A DNA stretch of 64,000 bases from Facklamia sp. 7083-14-GEN3 (GTDB taxonomy: Bacteria > Bacillota > Bacilli > Lactobacillales > Aerococcaceae). Below are positions 8,174-17,500 of the stretch, piece after piece; positions within the stretch are counted from its first letter, which is position 1; each line of letters starts with the position of its first letter. Under the pieces are notes generated by a model. It saw only the letters and a list, made by a program, of their open reading frames with translations, ran no database searches and was not told the origin of the DNA. The stretch lies in contig NZ_JANSGD010000001.1 of the NCBI RefSeq assembly GCF_024742075.1, positions 806,001-870,000 on the forward strand. Direction: 5' to 3'. The translations under genes and the position numbers were made by a program.

Positions 8174-9598
8174 GTGACTATTATTGATTATAGCCGTGAG
8201 CCTAGATCTGATATTGCTTTTATCGATATAAAATCCTTCTATGCGAGTGTAGAGTGTATTGATCGTGGCTTGCATCCTTTAAGAACAAGCCTTTGTGTCA
8301 TGAGTCAAACAGACACTTCTCAAGGTCTAATTTTGGCTTCATCTCCTATTTTTAAACAAGTTTTTGGTCGTAACAATGTGGGACGAACCTATGATTTACC
8401 CTTCTATGTTCATAATCGACGATTCAATTATCGCAACGCCCGACGTGATGGTTTACGAACCGATCCGGCCTATGTTCATTACATTGAGTCTTGGGCCAAG
8501 CGTTCCTTATTTGTTCCACCAAGAATGGAACTCTATATTGAAAAAAATCTTGAAATTCTAAGACTTTTAACTCAATATGCTTCCGAAGAAGATATCCTTC
8601 CCTACTCGATTGATGAGGGCTTCATTGATTTAACCCATGTATTGAACTACTTCATTCCTGATCGTCACGTATCACGTCGTGATAAATTAGAAATGATTGC
8701 TAGCCGAATTCAACTGGATATCTGGCGTAAAACCGGTGTCGCCTCAACCATTGGCCTTTCCAATGCCAATCCTTTATTAGCTAAGCTTGCCTTGGATAAT
8801 GAGGCTAAAAAGAATCCTAATATGCGAGCGAATTGGTCCTATGAAGATGTTGCAAGCAAAGTCTGGGCCATTCCAGAATTAACTGATTTTTGGGGGGTCG
8901 GTAAGCGGACAGCCAAACGACTGAATCGTTTAGGGATTCAGTCCATTTATGATCTAGCTCATGCTGACCCTGACCAATTAAAAAAGGAGTTTGGTGTAAT
9001 TGGTTTACAATTATTCTTTCATGCTAATGGCGTTGATGAAAGTAAAATAAGTGAACCCTATCATCCGAAGTCTAAAGGCATTGGCAACTCGCAGATTTTA
9101 CCACGTGATTACATCCAACAAGCAGACATTGAATTGGTTTTAAGTGAAATGGCAGAACAAGTTGCCATTCGTTTAAGACGAGCGGGAAAAAAAGCACGAG
9201 TAGTCTCTATTTATGTCGGTTACTCCAAAGAAGTTGATCAATCACCTCTTCGAGCCCAAGCGCACATTGATCCTAGCCAACAAACAAAAGTCTTAACAGC
9301 TACTGTGATTAAACTCTTTCGCTCTAAATATGAAAACGGTCCTGTTCGAAATATTGGTATTCGCTATTCCGGCTTGGTAGAAGAAAATATCCATTACTTT
9401 TCACTTTTTGAAGAGCCTAATCGATCATTAAAAGAAGAGAGCCTTGATAAGACTGTAGATGCTATTCGATCACGGTTTGGTTACGTATCTGTTTTAAAAG
9501 CTAGTGCCTTATTAGAAGGATCGCGTTCCATTGCCCGCAGCAAATTGATTGGTGGGCATGCAGCGGGTGGAGCAGGCGGATTGGATGGATTAGAATGA
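8174..9598 (+). CDS. Y-family DNA polymerase, UmuC/UvrX-like, SOS induced
   Basis: A 474-residue translesion polymerase. The N-terminal DIKSFYASVEC motif supplies metal ligands, and YSIDEGFIDLT at about residues 140-150 is the catalytic SIDE motif of the Y family. A helix-hairpin-helix thumb (WGVGKRTAKRLNRLGI) and a little-finger domain with IGNSQILPRDY follow. It starts at GTG with AGGAGG 8 nt upstream. The C-terminus ends in an unusual glycine-rich GGHAAGGAGGLDGLE tail. It is the first gene of a three-gene operon behind a perfect LexA box, and overlaps the next start by 4 nt (ATGA). Confidence 0.92.
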   Translation: MTIIDYSREPRSDIAFIDIKSFYASVECIDRGLHPLRTSLCVMSQTDTSQGLILASSPIFKQVFGRNNVGRTYDLPFYVHNRRFNYRNARRDGLRTDPAYVHYIESWAKRSLFVPPRMELYIEKNLEILRLLTQYASEEDILPYSIDEGFIDLTHVLNYFIPDRHVSRRDKLEMIASRIQLDIWRKTGVASTIGLSNANPLLAKLALDNEAKKNPNMRANWSYEDVASKVWAIPELTDFWGVGKRTAKRLNRLGIQSIYDLAHADPDQLKKEFGVIGLQLFFHANGVDESKISEPYHPKSKGIGNSQILPRDYIQQADIELVLSEMAEQVAIRLRRAGKKARVVSIYVGYSKEVDQSPLRAQAHIDPSQQTKVLTATVIKLFRSKYENGPVRNIGIRYSGLVEENIHYFSLFEEPNRSLKEESLDKTVDAIRSRFGYVSVLKASALLEGSRSIARSKLIGGHAAGGAGGLDGLE

Positions 9599-9966
9599 GT
9601 GTGGATCGGTCATACTTATCTTCTAAAGCTGCTCGTCAATACCAGGACCGCAAAATGGCTAAATGGATGGGATTTTTTCTATCAGAACATACTTCCGCCT
9701 TGTCGCACACCACTACTGATTCAGACCCAGCCAGATTGTCCCCTAAGGAGAAATTCCTATTACTCAGTCAAGCCTATGTTCAAAAGCTCTCCATTACACT
9801 TGTTTATCAGGCTAATCATCCCAAAAAAGCCCACCAATCAGTTACAGGCATTCTTAAAGAATTAAATCTAGAGCAATGTGCGATCGAAAACACTATTTCT
9901 AGAAACTATCAAATCTTGGATTTTGAACAAATTATCGATATTGCACTTGCTGAGGAGGTAGAATAA
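9595..9966 (+). CDS. YolD-like family protein
   Basis: A 123-residue protein resembling the YolD family that accompanies UvrX/UmuC polymerases in Firmicutes. The DRKMAKWMGFFLSEHT segment near residues 18-33 and the C-terminal half with VYQANHPKKAHQSVTGILKEL then ILDFEQIIDIA follow the family pattern. YolD proteins have been proposed to serve as UmuD-like partners. The start overlaps the polymerase stop (ATGA), so translation is coupled. Sequence identity to known YolD proteins is probably low. Confidence 0.65.
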   Translation: MSVDRSYLSSKAARQYQDRKMAKWMGFFLSEHTSALSHTTTDSDPARLSPKEKFLLLSQAYVQKLSITLVYQANHPKKAHQSVTGILKELNLEQCAIENTISRNYQILDFEQIIDIALAEEVE

Positions 9967-10253
9967 TGAAAATCAATGACTACCACCATAATGAGACACA
10001 GTTTGATTATTTCAGCGAAAATTATCAACGATTTCAAGATGATTTCTATCGTTATTCTAAGCTAAAGGTTCCTCTTTCTTTTCTAGAGGATGAGCTATTA
10101 CGAATGATGTCAGCATCGACCATTAATTATTTTCGTATTCCTAAAAGACACAGCCTTGATCACCGTGATCACACCTTTGTTTTCAAGGTGCGCACCGACA
10201 AGGCCAACCATTTAATTCGTATTTATCAATATCATTATCATTATTGTGATTAA
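9966..10253 (+). CDS. Small SOS-operon protein of unknown function
   Basis: A 95-residue acidic/aromatic soluble protein beginning MKINDYHHNETQFDYFSEN and ending with repeated Tyr/His (IRIYQYHYHYC). No signal peptide or membrane segment is visible. The centre has PLSFLEDELLRMMS, then a probable beta-rich KRHSLDHRDHTFVFKV region. It may belong to the DUF5960 group found beside umuC in Lactobacillales, but I am not certain of that assignment. Its start overlaps the YolD-like stop codon by one base, and GAGG lies 8 nt upstream. It is certainly part of the LexA-controlled operon by arrangement. Confidence 0.6.
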   Translation: MKINDYHHNETQFDYFSENYQRFQDDFYRYSKLKVPLSFLEDELLRMMSASTINYFRIPKRHSLDHRDHTFVFKVRTDKANHLIRIYQYHYHYCD

Positions 10254-10310
10254 AGTTCCACTATCAATCACATCCAATAAAGCTAGGATTGTTTATTAAT
10301 AGATTTCTCT

Positions 10311-10344
10311 AAAAAAAACCCACTCATTTGAGTGGGCTTTTTTT
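10311..10344. terminator. Bidirectional terminator between SOS operon and ABC exporter
   Basis: AAAAAAAACCCACTC pairs with GAGTGGGCTTTTTTT around an ATTT loop. It serves both converging operons. Confidence 0.85.
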
Positions 10345-10347
10345 AAC

Positions 10348-12126
10348 TTAATCTTGATTAGCAAACTGACTTTGATAGAGTTCTGCATAAAAGCCATTAG
10401 CTGCTAAGAGTGAATCATGATTTCCTTTTTCGATAATCGTACCATCCTTCATCACTAAAATGATATCGGCATTACGAATGGTCGATAAGCGGTGGGCAAT
10501 TACAAAGGATGTTCGTCCTTCCATTACCTTATCCATGGCTTCTTGAATTAATTTTTCAAGCAGTGTATCCACTGAAGAAGTTGCTTCATCCAATACCAAA
10601 ATATCTGGATTAGAAAGCACAGCCCGAGCAATAGTCATCAATTGCTTTTGACCCAGTGAAATATTATTAGCTTCCTCATTTATTTCCATCTGATAGTCAT
10701 GCGGTAAGGATTGAATAAAATGATCCACATTGGCTGTTTTGGCTGCTTGAATTACCGCTTCATCTGTAGCAGATAGGTCTCCAAAACGCAGATTTTCCAT
10801 AATGGTATCAGTATACAGCCAGGCATCTTGTAAAACCATGCCAAAATGCTGTCGCAGTTCATGGCGGGAAATATCTTGAATGTCCACCCCATCGATTAAA
10901 ATCGATCCTTGATCAACATCATAAAAGCGCATTAATAAGTTGATGAGAGTGGTTTTTCCAGCTCCTGTAGGACCAACAATTGCAACCGTTTCGCCCGGCT
11001 TGACAGTAAACGAAATATTTTTCATCAGCGGTTTTTCTGGATCATAGCCAAAGCCAACCTTACGAAATTCTACTTGTCCTTGAACAGGTTCAACTAATTC
11101 TTGTAAAGAAGCTCTTTCTTGGTTCTCCTCTTCATAAAGAAGTGAAAAGACCCGATCAGCTGCAGAAAATGCTGATTGAATAATCCCAGAAAGTTGCGAA
11201 ATCATTTGTATCGGCTGATTAATACGGTTGATATAAGCTACAAAGGCGCTCAAGTTACCCACAGTTAATTGACCGGCAAAGACTTGAAAGAGTCCTGCAA
11301 TGGTGACAATCAAATAGACCGAGTTGGATACCATCACCATAGTGGGCATCATTAAAGAGGAAATAAAGCCGGCTTTAAAACTATGATCACGTAAATCTAA
11401 ATTAAGTTGCATAAATTCTTCAATGGACTCTTCTTGCATACCAAAAGCTTTAACTTCTGTAAACCCTGATAATTGCTCTTGAGTAAATCCAAATAAATGA
11501 CCTAAAGATTTCGCTTGAGCATTAAAGTAAGGTTGGGAGCGTTTCAATATGATACGACCTAAAAGAACTGATAAAGGCATTAAAATAAGAATTAAGCTAG
11601 CTAATTTCCAATTGATCCAAAACATCATGGCTAATGAAAAACTAATTCCTAAAATACCGTTAGCAATTTGCACAAAGGATTGTTGCAAGGCATTTGAAAT
11701 CGATTCGACATCATTTGTTATTTTAGATAGTATATCCCCTGTTTCTTGAGAATCAAAATAAGCGACAGGGAGTTTATTGAGCTTATTAGCTAAGTCAATT
11801 CTTAAATCATAAATAGAATGTTGAACGACATTGGTCATAAAAAATTGACTTAAATAACTCGACAAGTAAAAGAAAGTTCCTCGAACGAAATAAAGAATCA
11901 TAATATTTCGAATATAGACTAAATCTACTTGCGCACCTGGTACCCCTTGTGCAATATCTATAGCATTTTGAGCAAGTTTGGTGATGGCTAAACCAAAAAT
12001 AAAAGGCTCTATCGCTGAGGCTGCCATCATTAAAATGGTCGCCAGTAGTGATCCGATAAATTGTAACTTGTAAGGTTTTAAATAGGACCAAATATGCTTA
12101 GTCAGTTCTATACGACTAAAATTCAT
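10348..12126 (-). CDS. Heterodimeric ABC exporter subunit, YfiC-like (canonical Walker B)
   Basis: A 592-residue fused exporter half: six transmembrane segments in residues 20-310, then a nucleotide-binding domain. Walker A is GPTGAGKTT at about residue 385, the signature is ISLGQ rather than LSGGQ, Walker B is ILVLDEATS with catalytic Glu, and the H-loop is IAHRLST. Paired with the following 578-residue half it forms one catalytic and one degenerate ATP site. Family members (YfiBC, BmrCD, LmrCD) export drugs or lipids; the substrate is unknown. It overlaps the upstream subunit by 11 nt and ends at a terminator. Confidence 0.9.
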   Translation of the reverse strand: MNFSRIELTKHIWSYLKPYKLQFIGSLLATILMMAASAIEPFIFGLAITKLAQNAIDIAQGVPGAQVDLVYIRNIMILYFVRGTFFYLSSYLSQFFMTNVVQHSIYDLRIDLANKLNKLPVAYFDSQETGDILSKITNDVESISNALQQSFVQIANGILGISFSLAMMFWINWKLASLILILMPLSVLLGRIILKRSQPYFNAQAKSLGHLFGFTQEQLSGFTEVKAFGMQEESIEEFMQLNLDLRDHSFKAGFISSLMMPTMVMVSNSVYLIVTIAGLFQVFAGQLTVGNLSAFVAYINRINQPIQMISQLSGIIQSAFSAADRVFSLLYEEENQERASLQELVEPVQGQVEFRKVGFGYDPEKPLMKNISFTVKPGETVAIVGPTGAGKTTLINLLMRFYDVDQGSILIDGVDIQDISRHELRQHFGMVLQDAWLYTDTIMENLRFGDLSATDEAVIQAAKTANVDHFIQSLPHDYQMEINEEANNISLGQKQLMTIARAVLSNPDILVLDEATSSVDTLLEKLIQEAMDKVMEGRTSFVIAHRLSTIRNADIILVMKDGTIIEKGNHDSLLAANGFYAELYQSQFANQD

Positions 12127-13852
12127 GGTTCAGTTCCTCCTCACTTAATTGAGATGCCGCAATATCATAGTATACTTTTGATTGTTTAAGTAAGTCTTTA
12201 TGTTTACCGATAGCTGAAATTTTTCCCTTATCTAAAACAATGATCTGATCAGCATGCATAATCGTTCCCACTCTTTGAGCTACAATAATAGTCGTAGCCT
12301 CTTGAGTGGCCTCTTTCAAAGCAGCTCTTACCTTGGCATCTGTTTTATAATCGAGAGCAGAGAATGAATCATCAAAAATATAAATCTCTCGCTTATTAAT
12401 AATGGACCTTGCAATCGATAACCTTTGCTTTTGCCCGCCTGACAAGTTCGAGCCCTTTTCAGAAAGCATAGCATCATAACCGCCATCTAAATCATGGATA
12501 AAGTCCTGAGCTTGAGCGATGGAAGTTGCCATTTCCATATCACGTGCATCAGCATCGTATTTTCCATAGCGCAAATTGTCAGCAATTCTACCTTTAAAAA
12601 GCAAAGCTGATTGTGGCGTATAGCCTATCTTAGACCGCAGATTTTCTAAGTCATAATCTCGCACATCCACCCCATTAACTAACACCTGCCCTTTTGTAAC
12701 ATCAAAAAAGCGAGGAATCAACTTAACAATCGAAGATTTTCCTGAACCAGTCGACCCAATAATGGCAGTTGTTTCGCCAGGTTTAGATTTAAAGGAAATG
12801 TTTTCAAGAACCGCTTTATCGGAATCAGGATAAGTAAAACTGACATTATCAAATTCAACCGTTCCTCTGGCGCATTTTTCATGGACAGGATGTTGGGGAT
12901 TCTCAACCGTTATCGGTGAAAGGTCAACTTCTTCTAGACGTGAAGCAGACACTATCGCCCTTGGATACATCATAAAAATATTAGAAAAAATCATTAAGGA
13001 GAAGAGACCGTGGAAAATATATTCAATAAATGCAGTCAAAGTTCCTACTTGTAAAGTACCTTCTTGAATCATTTGAGCACCTAAATAGACCAAGAAAACA
13101 ATGGCAACGTTTAAAATAAATGAAAAAATAGAAGGCGAAGCAGCCATTAATTTGAATAGGCTTGAAGATGTTTGTCGATAGCCTTTGTTTACTTTGGTGA
13201 AACGATTACTTTGAAACTCCTGGCGATTGAAGGCACGGATAACCCGCAAGCCGGTAATAGATTCTCGCAAAATACGGTTTAGCCGGTCCAATAATTTTTG
13301 CTGCTTTTCTGATAAGGGACGGGAAAACTTAGCAATAAAATAGACCACTATACCAATAAAGAAAACAGCGGGTAATATTTTAACGCCTAAGCTAGGCGCT
13401 GTTCTCAATATCATGGTCCATGAAAAAATTAGCATGAAAGGTCCCATCATCCCTTGCTTTAATAACATTTCGGTAAATTGTAAAATAATAAAGGCATCAT
13501 TAGTGATTCGATTGGTTAAAGAAGGGACACCAAACTCTTGAAACTCATGATGTGAAAGCTTTAGCATTTTTGTATAAACATCATTACGAATATCCATCGT
13601 CATACCTGTCACAATACGACTAACCATATAGCCTCTGAATGCCCTGGATAAAAATCCTAAAATAGTGAATCCAAGCATTCCCCAAGCATAAGGCCATGCT
13701 TGATCCATTTTTTGAACTAAAATCGCTTTATCAATCATCGCTGCCAGCATGGTCGGCATTCCTAAAATGGATGCTGAAGTGGCAATGGCTGAAATGACTA
13801 TGATAAACCACTCTTTAGGATAATGCTTTAAATATCTAAATATATAGCGCAT
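12116..13852 (-). CDS. Heterodimeric ABC exporter subunit, YfiB-like (degenerate Walker B)
   Basis: A 578-residue partner half with an N-terminal six-helix membrane domain. Its nucleotide-binding domain has Walker A GSTGSGKSS at about residue 370 and a canonical LSGGQKQR signature. Walker B is IYIFDDSFS, with Asp in place of the catalytic Glu, and the H-loop His is replaced (IIVAQRVGT). These changes mark the degenerate site that in heterodimeric exporters pairs with the noncanonical signature of the other subunit, as is the case here. It is the first gene of a two-gene operon (RBS AAAGGAGAATAAG before the ATG). Its substrate is unknown. Confidence 0.9.
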   Translation of the reverse strand: MRYIFRYLKHYPKEWFIIVISAIATSASILGMPTMLAAMIDKAILVQKMDQAWPYAWGMLGFTILGFLSRAFRGYMVSRIVTGMTMDIRNDVYTKMLKLSHHEFQEFGVPSLTNRITNDAFIILQFTEMLLKQGMMGPFMLIFSWTMILRTAPSLGVKILPAVFFIGIVVYFIAKFSRPLSEKQQKLLDRLNRILRESITGLRVIRAFNRQEFQSNRFTKVNKGYRQTSSSLFKLMAASPSIFSFILNVAIVFLVYLGAQMIQEGTLQVGTLTAFIEYIFHGLFSLMIFSNIFMMYPRAIVSASRLEEVDLSPITVENPQHPVHEKCARGTVEFDNVSFTYPDSDKAVLENISFKSKPGETTAIIGSTGSGKSSIVKLIPRFFDVTKGQVLVNGVDVRDYDLENLRSKIGYTPQSALLFKGRIADNLRYGKYDADARDMEMATSIAQAQDFIHDLDGGYDAMLSEKGSNLSGGQKQRLSIARSIINKREIYIFDDSFSALDYKTDAKVRAALKEATQEATTIIVAQRVGTIMHADQIIVLDKGKISAIGKHKDLLKQSKVYYDIAASQLSEEELNHEF

Positions 13853-13920
13853 CTCTTATTCTCCTTTAAACTTTTCTATTAATATATACTAGCGAAGACC
13901 TGCTTATGTCGCAAGATAAA

Positions 13921-13955
13921 AACTCGATTAAAGAAAGTTTTCTCCTTCAATCGAG
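13921..13955 (-). terminator. Terminator after YitT-family gene
   Basis: On the minus strand CTCGATT pairs with AATCGAG (stem at 13923-13929 and 13949-13955), followed by TTTTTATC. It begins 25 nt beyond the YitT-type stop. Confidence 0.55.
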
Positions 13956-13981
13956 CTAGTTAAATCAGTAAATTATTATTT

Positions 13982-14881
13982 TTACTGGTATTTATTTTTA
14001 TGTGGACTTTCATAGGAGAAGAAGGTAAAACCTTCACCAATCACTTGTTGTACGTCTGAAATAGTAACAAATGCTTTGGGGTCGATTTGTGTCACTAATC
14101 GTTGTAATTGAACCACCTGATTACGATTCACTATTGCTAATAAGACTTCCCTTTCTTGCTTGGAATAATAGCCATAAGCTCTAAATACAGTAATACCGCG
14201 TACCATCTCTTTAATCACTTTATCCGCAATTTCTTCTTTCTTAGAGGAGAATATCATCACGGACTTTCTGCGATTAACCCCATCGGTTACGAAATTGACA
14301 GTCTGACTAGCAATAAACATCATCATGATGGTCACAATCGTCATATCCACTCCAATTATAAAACTTGAAGCTAAAATGACTAGCATATCACACATTAACA
14401 AGCCGGCAGAAAAACTGATGCCTAGGTATTGTTGCATAATCATTGCTACAATATCAGTCCCTGCAGTTGTTCCATTCCCTCTAAGCACTAAACCAATACC
14501 TGCTCCTAAAAGTACCCCCCCAGCTGCAGCTGGAATAATGATATTGGTTGCCACATAAGGTTCTGGTTGAATAACATTTAAACAAAAACTTAAACAAGTT
14601 GAAGCATAAATTGTATAAAGTAAGGTTCGCTTACTTAAGTACTTCCAGCCAACTACTAATAGTATGGCATTAACAATAAAATTGGTTGTACCGGTTGGTA
14701 TTTTCATTAAATAATAGGCTAACATAGAAACCCCCGTCACACCACCGTTACCAAAATGGTTGGGAATTAGGAAATAATTGACCCCATAGGCATAAACAAT
14801 ACAGCCTAGAGTCATAATTAAAACAGAATAAAAAATTCCTTTCGGTGTTATTTCAAAATAGTCCATTACTTTTTTTACCAT
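13982..14881 (-). CDS. YitT-family membrane protein
   Basis: A 299-residue protein with an N-terminal YitT membrane domain (about five helices over residues 10-190, motifs IPNHFGNGGVTG, LGAGIGLVLRGNGTTAGTD). A cytosolic DUF2179 domain forms the C-terminal third. Members are common in Firmicutes; transport or regulatory functions are suspected but not established. I begin at the ATG at 14879-14881, 9 nt after AGGAGTG. The upstream GTG overlaps that ribosome site. The gene is single, with its own terminator. Confidence 0.85.
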   Translation of the reverse strand: MVKKVMDYFEITPKGIFYSVLIMTLGCIVYAYGVNYFLIPNHFGNGGVTGVSMLAYYLMKIPTGTTNFIVNAILLVVGWKYLSKRTLLYTIYASTCLSFCLNVIQPEPYVATNIIIPAAAGGVLLGAGIGLVLRGNGTTAGTDIVAMIMQQYLGISFSAGLLMCDMLVILASSFIIGVDMTIVTIMMMFIASQTVNFVTDGVNRRKSVMIFSSKKEEIADKVIKEMVRGITVFRAYGYYSKQEREVLLAIVNRNQVVQLQRLVTQIDPKAFVTISDVQQVIGEGFTFFSYESPHKNKYQ

Positions 14882-15097
14882 TACCAACACTCCTTTACTA
14901 TCGAGGATATTATACCCCCTTTTTTAGAAGAATGTAATCCCTTTCAGATAGGTTTTTAAATTCTTAGTAAATTATCATTAATCGTTAAGCTATTTATTAT
15001 TCTTCTCTTGCATACAAATAATCTTATATGGTTATAGCCCTATTTGATTGTTTTTAAGTTGAGATAGAAGCATAATTTAGCGCAAGTTAACATAATG

Positions 15098-15132
15098 AAA
15101 AGACGAGTAAAAGCTTACCTTTTACTCGTCTT
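15098..15132 (-). terminator. Terminator of the DUF1538/P-II operon
   Basis: AAGACGAGTAAAAG at 15100-15113 pairs perfectly with CTTTTACTCGTCTT at 15119-15132. On the minus strand it follows the P-II-like gene and ends in TTTTC. Confidence 0.8.
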
Positions 15133-15144
15133 AATTTAATAAAT

Positions 15145-15795
15145 TTATTGTATTTGTTGGAAAAGTCCGCTGACATCGTTAACATCAATGGTAAAGAGGA
15201 TACCCTTACCAGGTTGGTCAATGTCCATGGCTTTAGAAACTTTTTCAATAATTTCAGGCACTTTTTGCGTTTCGACAATCATTAAGACAAGTTCCTTCTC
15301 AGGTTCAATTTGGACATTAAATATCTTAGGAGCTTTCTTCGAACCTAATCCACGACCGTGAAGAATGGTCGCTCCCCCTGCTCCTTCCGCACGAGCCGTT
15401 TCCACTACTTCATCTCCTGAATCACGATCAACAATTGTAGCTACTAATTGATATTTACTCATTTCTTGATCTCCCTCATTAAATTCATGCATTAACTGGT
15501 GACTGCCATACACACTGCTTGTATTGATTGAAAAGAGAATGCCCTTTCCTTTTTTAGGCAGTTCACACTTTTCGGTTAAAACTTGGTGAATTTTTTCTTC
15601 ATTTGAATGATCGACCAACATCAATAAAGCTTCCCGCTTGGAATCATTCAAACCTAATAAATCTAAGAAGGGATTGGCCACGGTTCCCTCTGCTCGAAAA
15701 ATAGTTCCACCGGTTGCACCAGCCTTGCGTGCTTGTTCAAGAAAATAGGAGGCTGTGCCCTTCTTAACGATTGCAAAAAATAATACTGTCTGCAT
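15145..15795 (-). CDS. Tandem P-II-like regulatory protein
   Basis: A 216-residue soluble protein with two P-II-like halves (about 1-105 and 110-216). Each has a beta strand at the N-terminus, a glycine-rich GATGGTI or GAGGATI turn, and a closing GKGILFSI or GKGILFTI strand. P-II proteins sense nucleotides or metabolites and bind membrane transporters. The tandem form could act as a pseudo-trimer or sensor of two ligands. It lies 10 nt after the DUF1538 membrane gene, so the pair is one operon and probably one functional unit. Key uridylylation and 2-oxoglutarate residues of GlnB are not obvious, so the ligand is unknown. Confidence 0.75.
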   Translation of the reverse strand: MQTVLFFAIVKKGTASYFLEQARKAGATGGTIFRAEGTVANPFLDLLGLNDSKREALLMLVDHSNEEKIHQVLTEKCELPKKGKGILFSINTSSVYGSHQLMHEFNEGDQEMSKYQLVATIVDRDSGDEVVETARAEGAGGATILHGRGLGSKKAPKIFNVQIEPEKELVLMIVETQKVPEIIEKVSKAMDIDQPGKGILFTIDVNDVSGLFQQIQ

Positions 15796-15805
15796 AAATT
15801 CCCTC

Positions 15806-17275
15806 CTAATCCATTTCTTGTTGTTTTAATTTCCACTTATAGATGATTCCGAGTAATAATATCATGACGATTGGCGCCATTGCAACTGTCGCTATAACAC
15901 CAAAGCCATCCGTTACCACATCGGCGGTTGGAATCCTATCGGCTGCCCCTTGAGCAAAGGACAGGATAAAAGTTGCAGTCATCGGTCCGGAGGCTACTCC
16001 CCCCGCATCAAAAGCAATTCCACCAAATAGATCATCTACAAAGAATGATAAACAGATGGCTAAAAGAAAGCCAGGTAATAAATAATACCAGATTTGAATA
16101 CTAGGAACTAAAATACGAATCAGTGACCCACTAACAGCTAGACCTACTCCAATGGATAGGAAGACCAGTAATAGCTTGTTCTTAATAAAACCACCGGTTA
16201 CCGTTTCAACTTGGTCTCCCAATACATGAACGGCTGGCTCAGCTAAAACAATCACCAAGCCCATAATTAAACCGATTACGGGTAACCAAGCCTGATAATC
16301 ACGCGCTAACATATTGCCTAAAAAACGCCCCATATCCATAAAACCTTGATTGACGCCAATTAAAAAGAAGACCAATCCAATTAAAGTATATATGACACCT
16401 TTAATAATCCGTTTGAGTTCACGCTTTTTAAGCTTGAATTGCTTCCAATTCATAAAGGAAAATAAAATAGCCAAGGGAGTTAGAGCCATTAAAGATTCAA
16501 GCAAAGTGTGTCCAATGGCTGAAAAGAATGGAGCAACAATTCCCTCTGTATAACGATAAGCTTCCGCTTGCCCTTGGAAACTCACTCCCGTAATAACGGA
16601 TAATAAAATAACTGCTAAAATCGGTCCGACACTCATGGCACCTACTAAGCCAAATGAATCCTCCTCAGCCATGTGACCACCCTTACGAGCGGAAACAGCA
16701 GCTGACAACGCCAAGATAAAAGGTGTGGTTAAGGCACCTGTCGTCGCGCCTGATGCATCAAAAGCAATGGCAATAAAATCATTCGAAACTAATAAAGCCA
16801 TTAAGGCGATCAAACCATAGGCTATGAAGAAAAAATACTTAATCGAGAAGGAAGATAAAATCCGCACGATACCAAAAGCAATTAGAAATCCGACACCCAG
16901 TGAGACCATTGCTACAATGACAGCAGAAGAAAGGGTCCCTCCCATAGCGTCTGATACTTGCTGCCCTAAGATGAGTAAATCGGGTTCAGCTACTGTGACA
17001 GAAAAACCAATTACAAAAGCCAGTCCTGTGATTGCCCAAATATTCGGTGCATCCGCCACACTTTTTCCCATCAAATCTCCTATCGGTCCCATACCGACAT
17101 CAACGCCGAATAAAAAGATGGTTAACCCTAAAATCAATAGTACGGCCCCGATAAGAAAGCGAATCATCATATCAGCCGATACATTGACCATGGTTAAGGA
17201 GATGATAACGACCAACACTATAATAGGAAGTACAGAGGCTAATACTTCTTTTAATTTATCTACTAGTAAATCCAT
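15806..17275 (-). CDS. Duplicated DUF1538 membrane protein
   Basis: A 489-residue polytopic membrane protein made of two DUF1538 repeats. The first half holds AEPDLLILGQQV and AIAFDASGATTGALTTPFI. The second half repeats these as AEPAVHVLGDQV and GIAFDAGGVASGPMTATFI. This internal duplication resembles a two-fold transporter or channel. The family has no firm function. The next gene is a P-II-like protein, which suggests ligand-gated transport by analogy to AmtB-GlnK. The start ATG at 17273-17275 has AAAGGGGG upstream. Confidence 0.8.
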   Translation of the reverse strand: MDLLVDKLKEVLASVLPIIVLVVIISLTMVNVSADMMIRFLIGAVLLILGLTIFLFGVDVGMGPIGDLMGKSVADAPNIWAITGLAFVIGFSVTVAEPDLLILGQQVSDAMGGTLSSAVIVAMVSLGVGFLIAFGIVRILSSFSIKYFFFIAYGLIALMALLVSNDFIAIAFDASGATTGALTTPFILALSAAVSARKGGHMAEEDSFGLVGAMSVGPILAVILLSVITGVSFQGQAEAYRYTEGIVAPFFSAIGHTLLESLMALTPLAILFSFMNWKQFKLKKRELKRIIKGVIYTLIGLVFFLIGVNQGFMDMGRFLGNMLARDYQAWLPVIGLIMGLVIVLAEPAVHVLGDQVETVTGGFIKNKLLLVFLSIGVGLAVSGSLIRILVPSIQIWYYLLPGFLLAICLSFFVDDLFGGIAFDAGGVASGPMTATFILSFAQGAADRIPTADVVTDGFGVIATVAMAPIVMILLLGIIYKWKLKQQEMD

Positions 17276-17400
17276 AACATTCCCCCTTTATAAATAATAT
17301 TACTTCTTAATCATACCATAGCTTTGACTCCGTTTTGCTTAAATCCTTGTCGAATTTTAATGGTCCATTCATTTTATTTAAATTTTTCCTCAAAGACTCA

Positions 17401-17463
17401 TTGACTAAAAAGTGTATTGCTCGTATAATACACTTAGACAATCTGTATTACGGTTGTAGTACA
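17401..17463 (+). promoter_or_regulatory. GntR-operon promoter with two operator palindromes
   Basis: TTGACT (17401-17406) and TATAAT (17424-17429) at ideal 17-nt spacing give a strong promoter. An inverted repeat AGTGTA-N12-TACACT (17411-17434) covers spacer and -10. A second, TGTA-N12-TACA (17444-17463), follows with the same spacing. The form is that of YtrA-family operators, so the first gene probably represses its own operon until an effector releases it. Confidence 0.85.
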
Positions 17464-17500
17464 CATGTTAAATAAGAAATCCCTTTATGGAGGTGAAATG

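Noticed and set aside
16824-17297. Antisense ORF within the DUF1538 gene
   Set aside because: Low-complexity Pro/Thr/Ile composition; shadow of a membrane protein.
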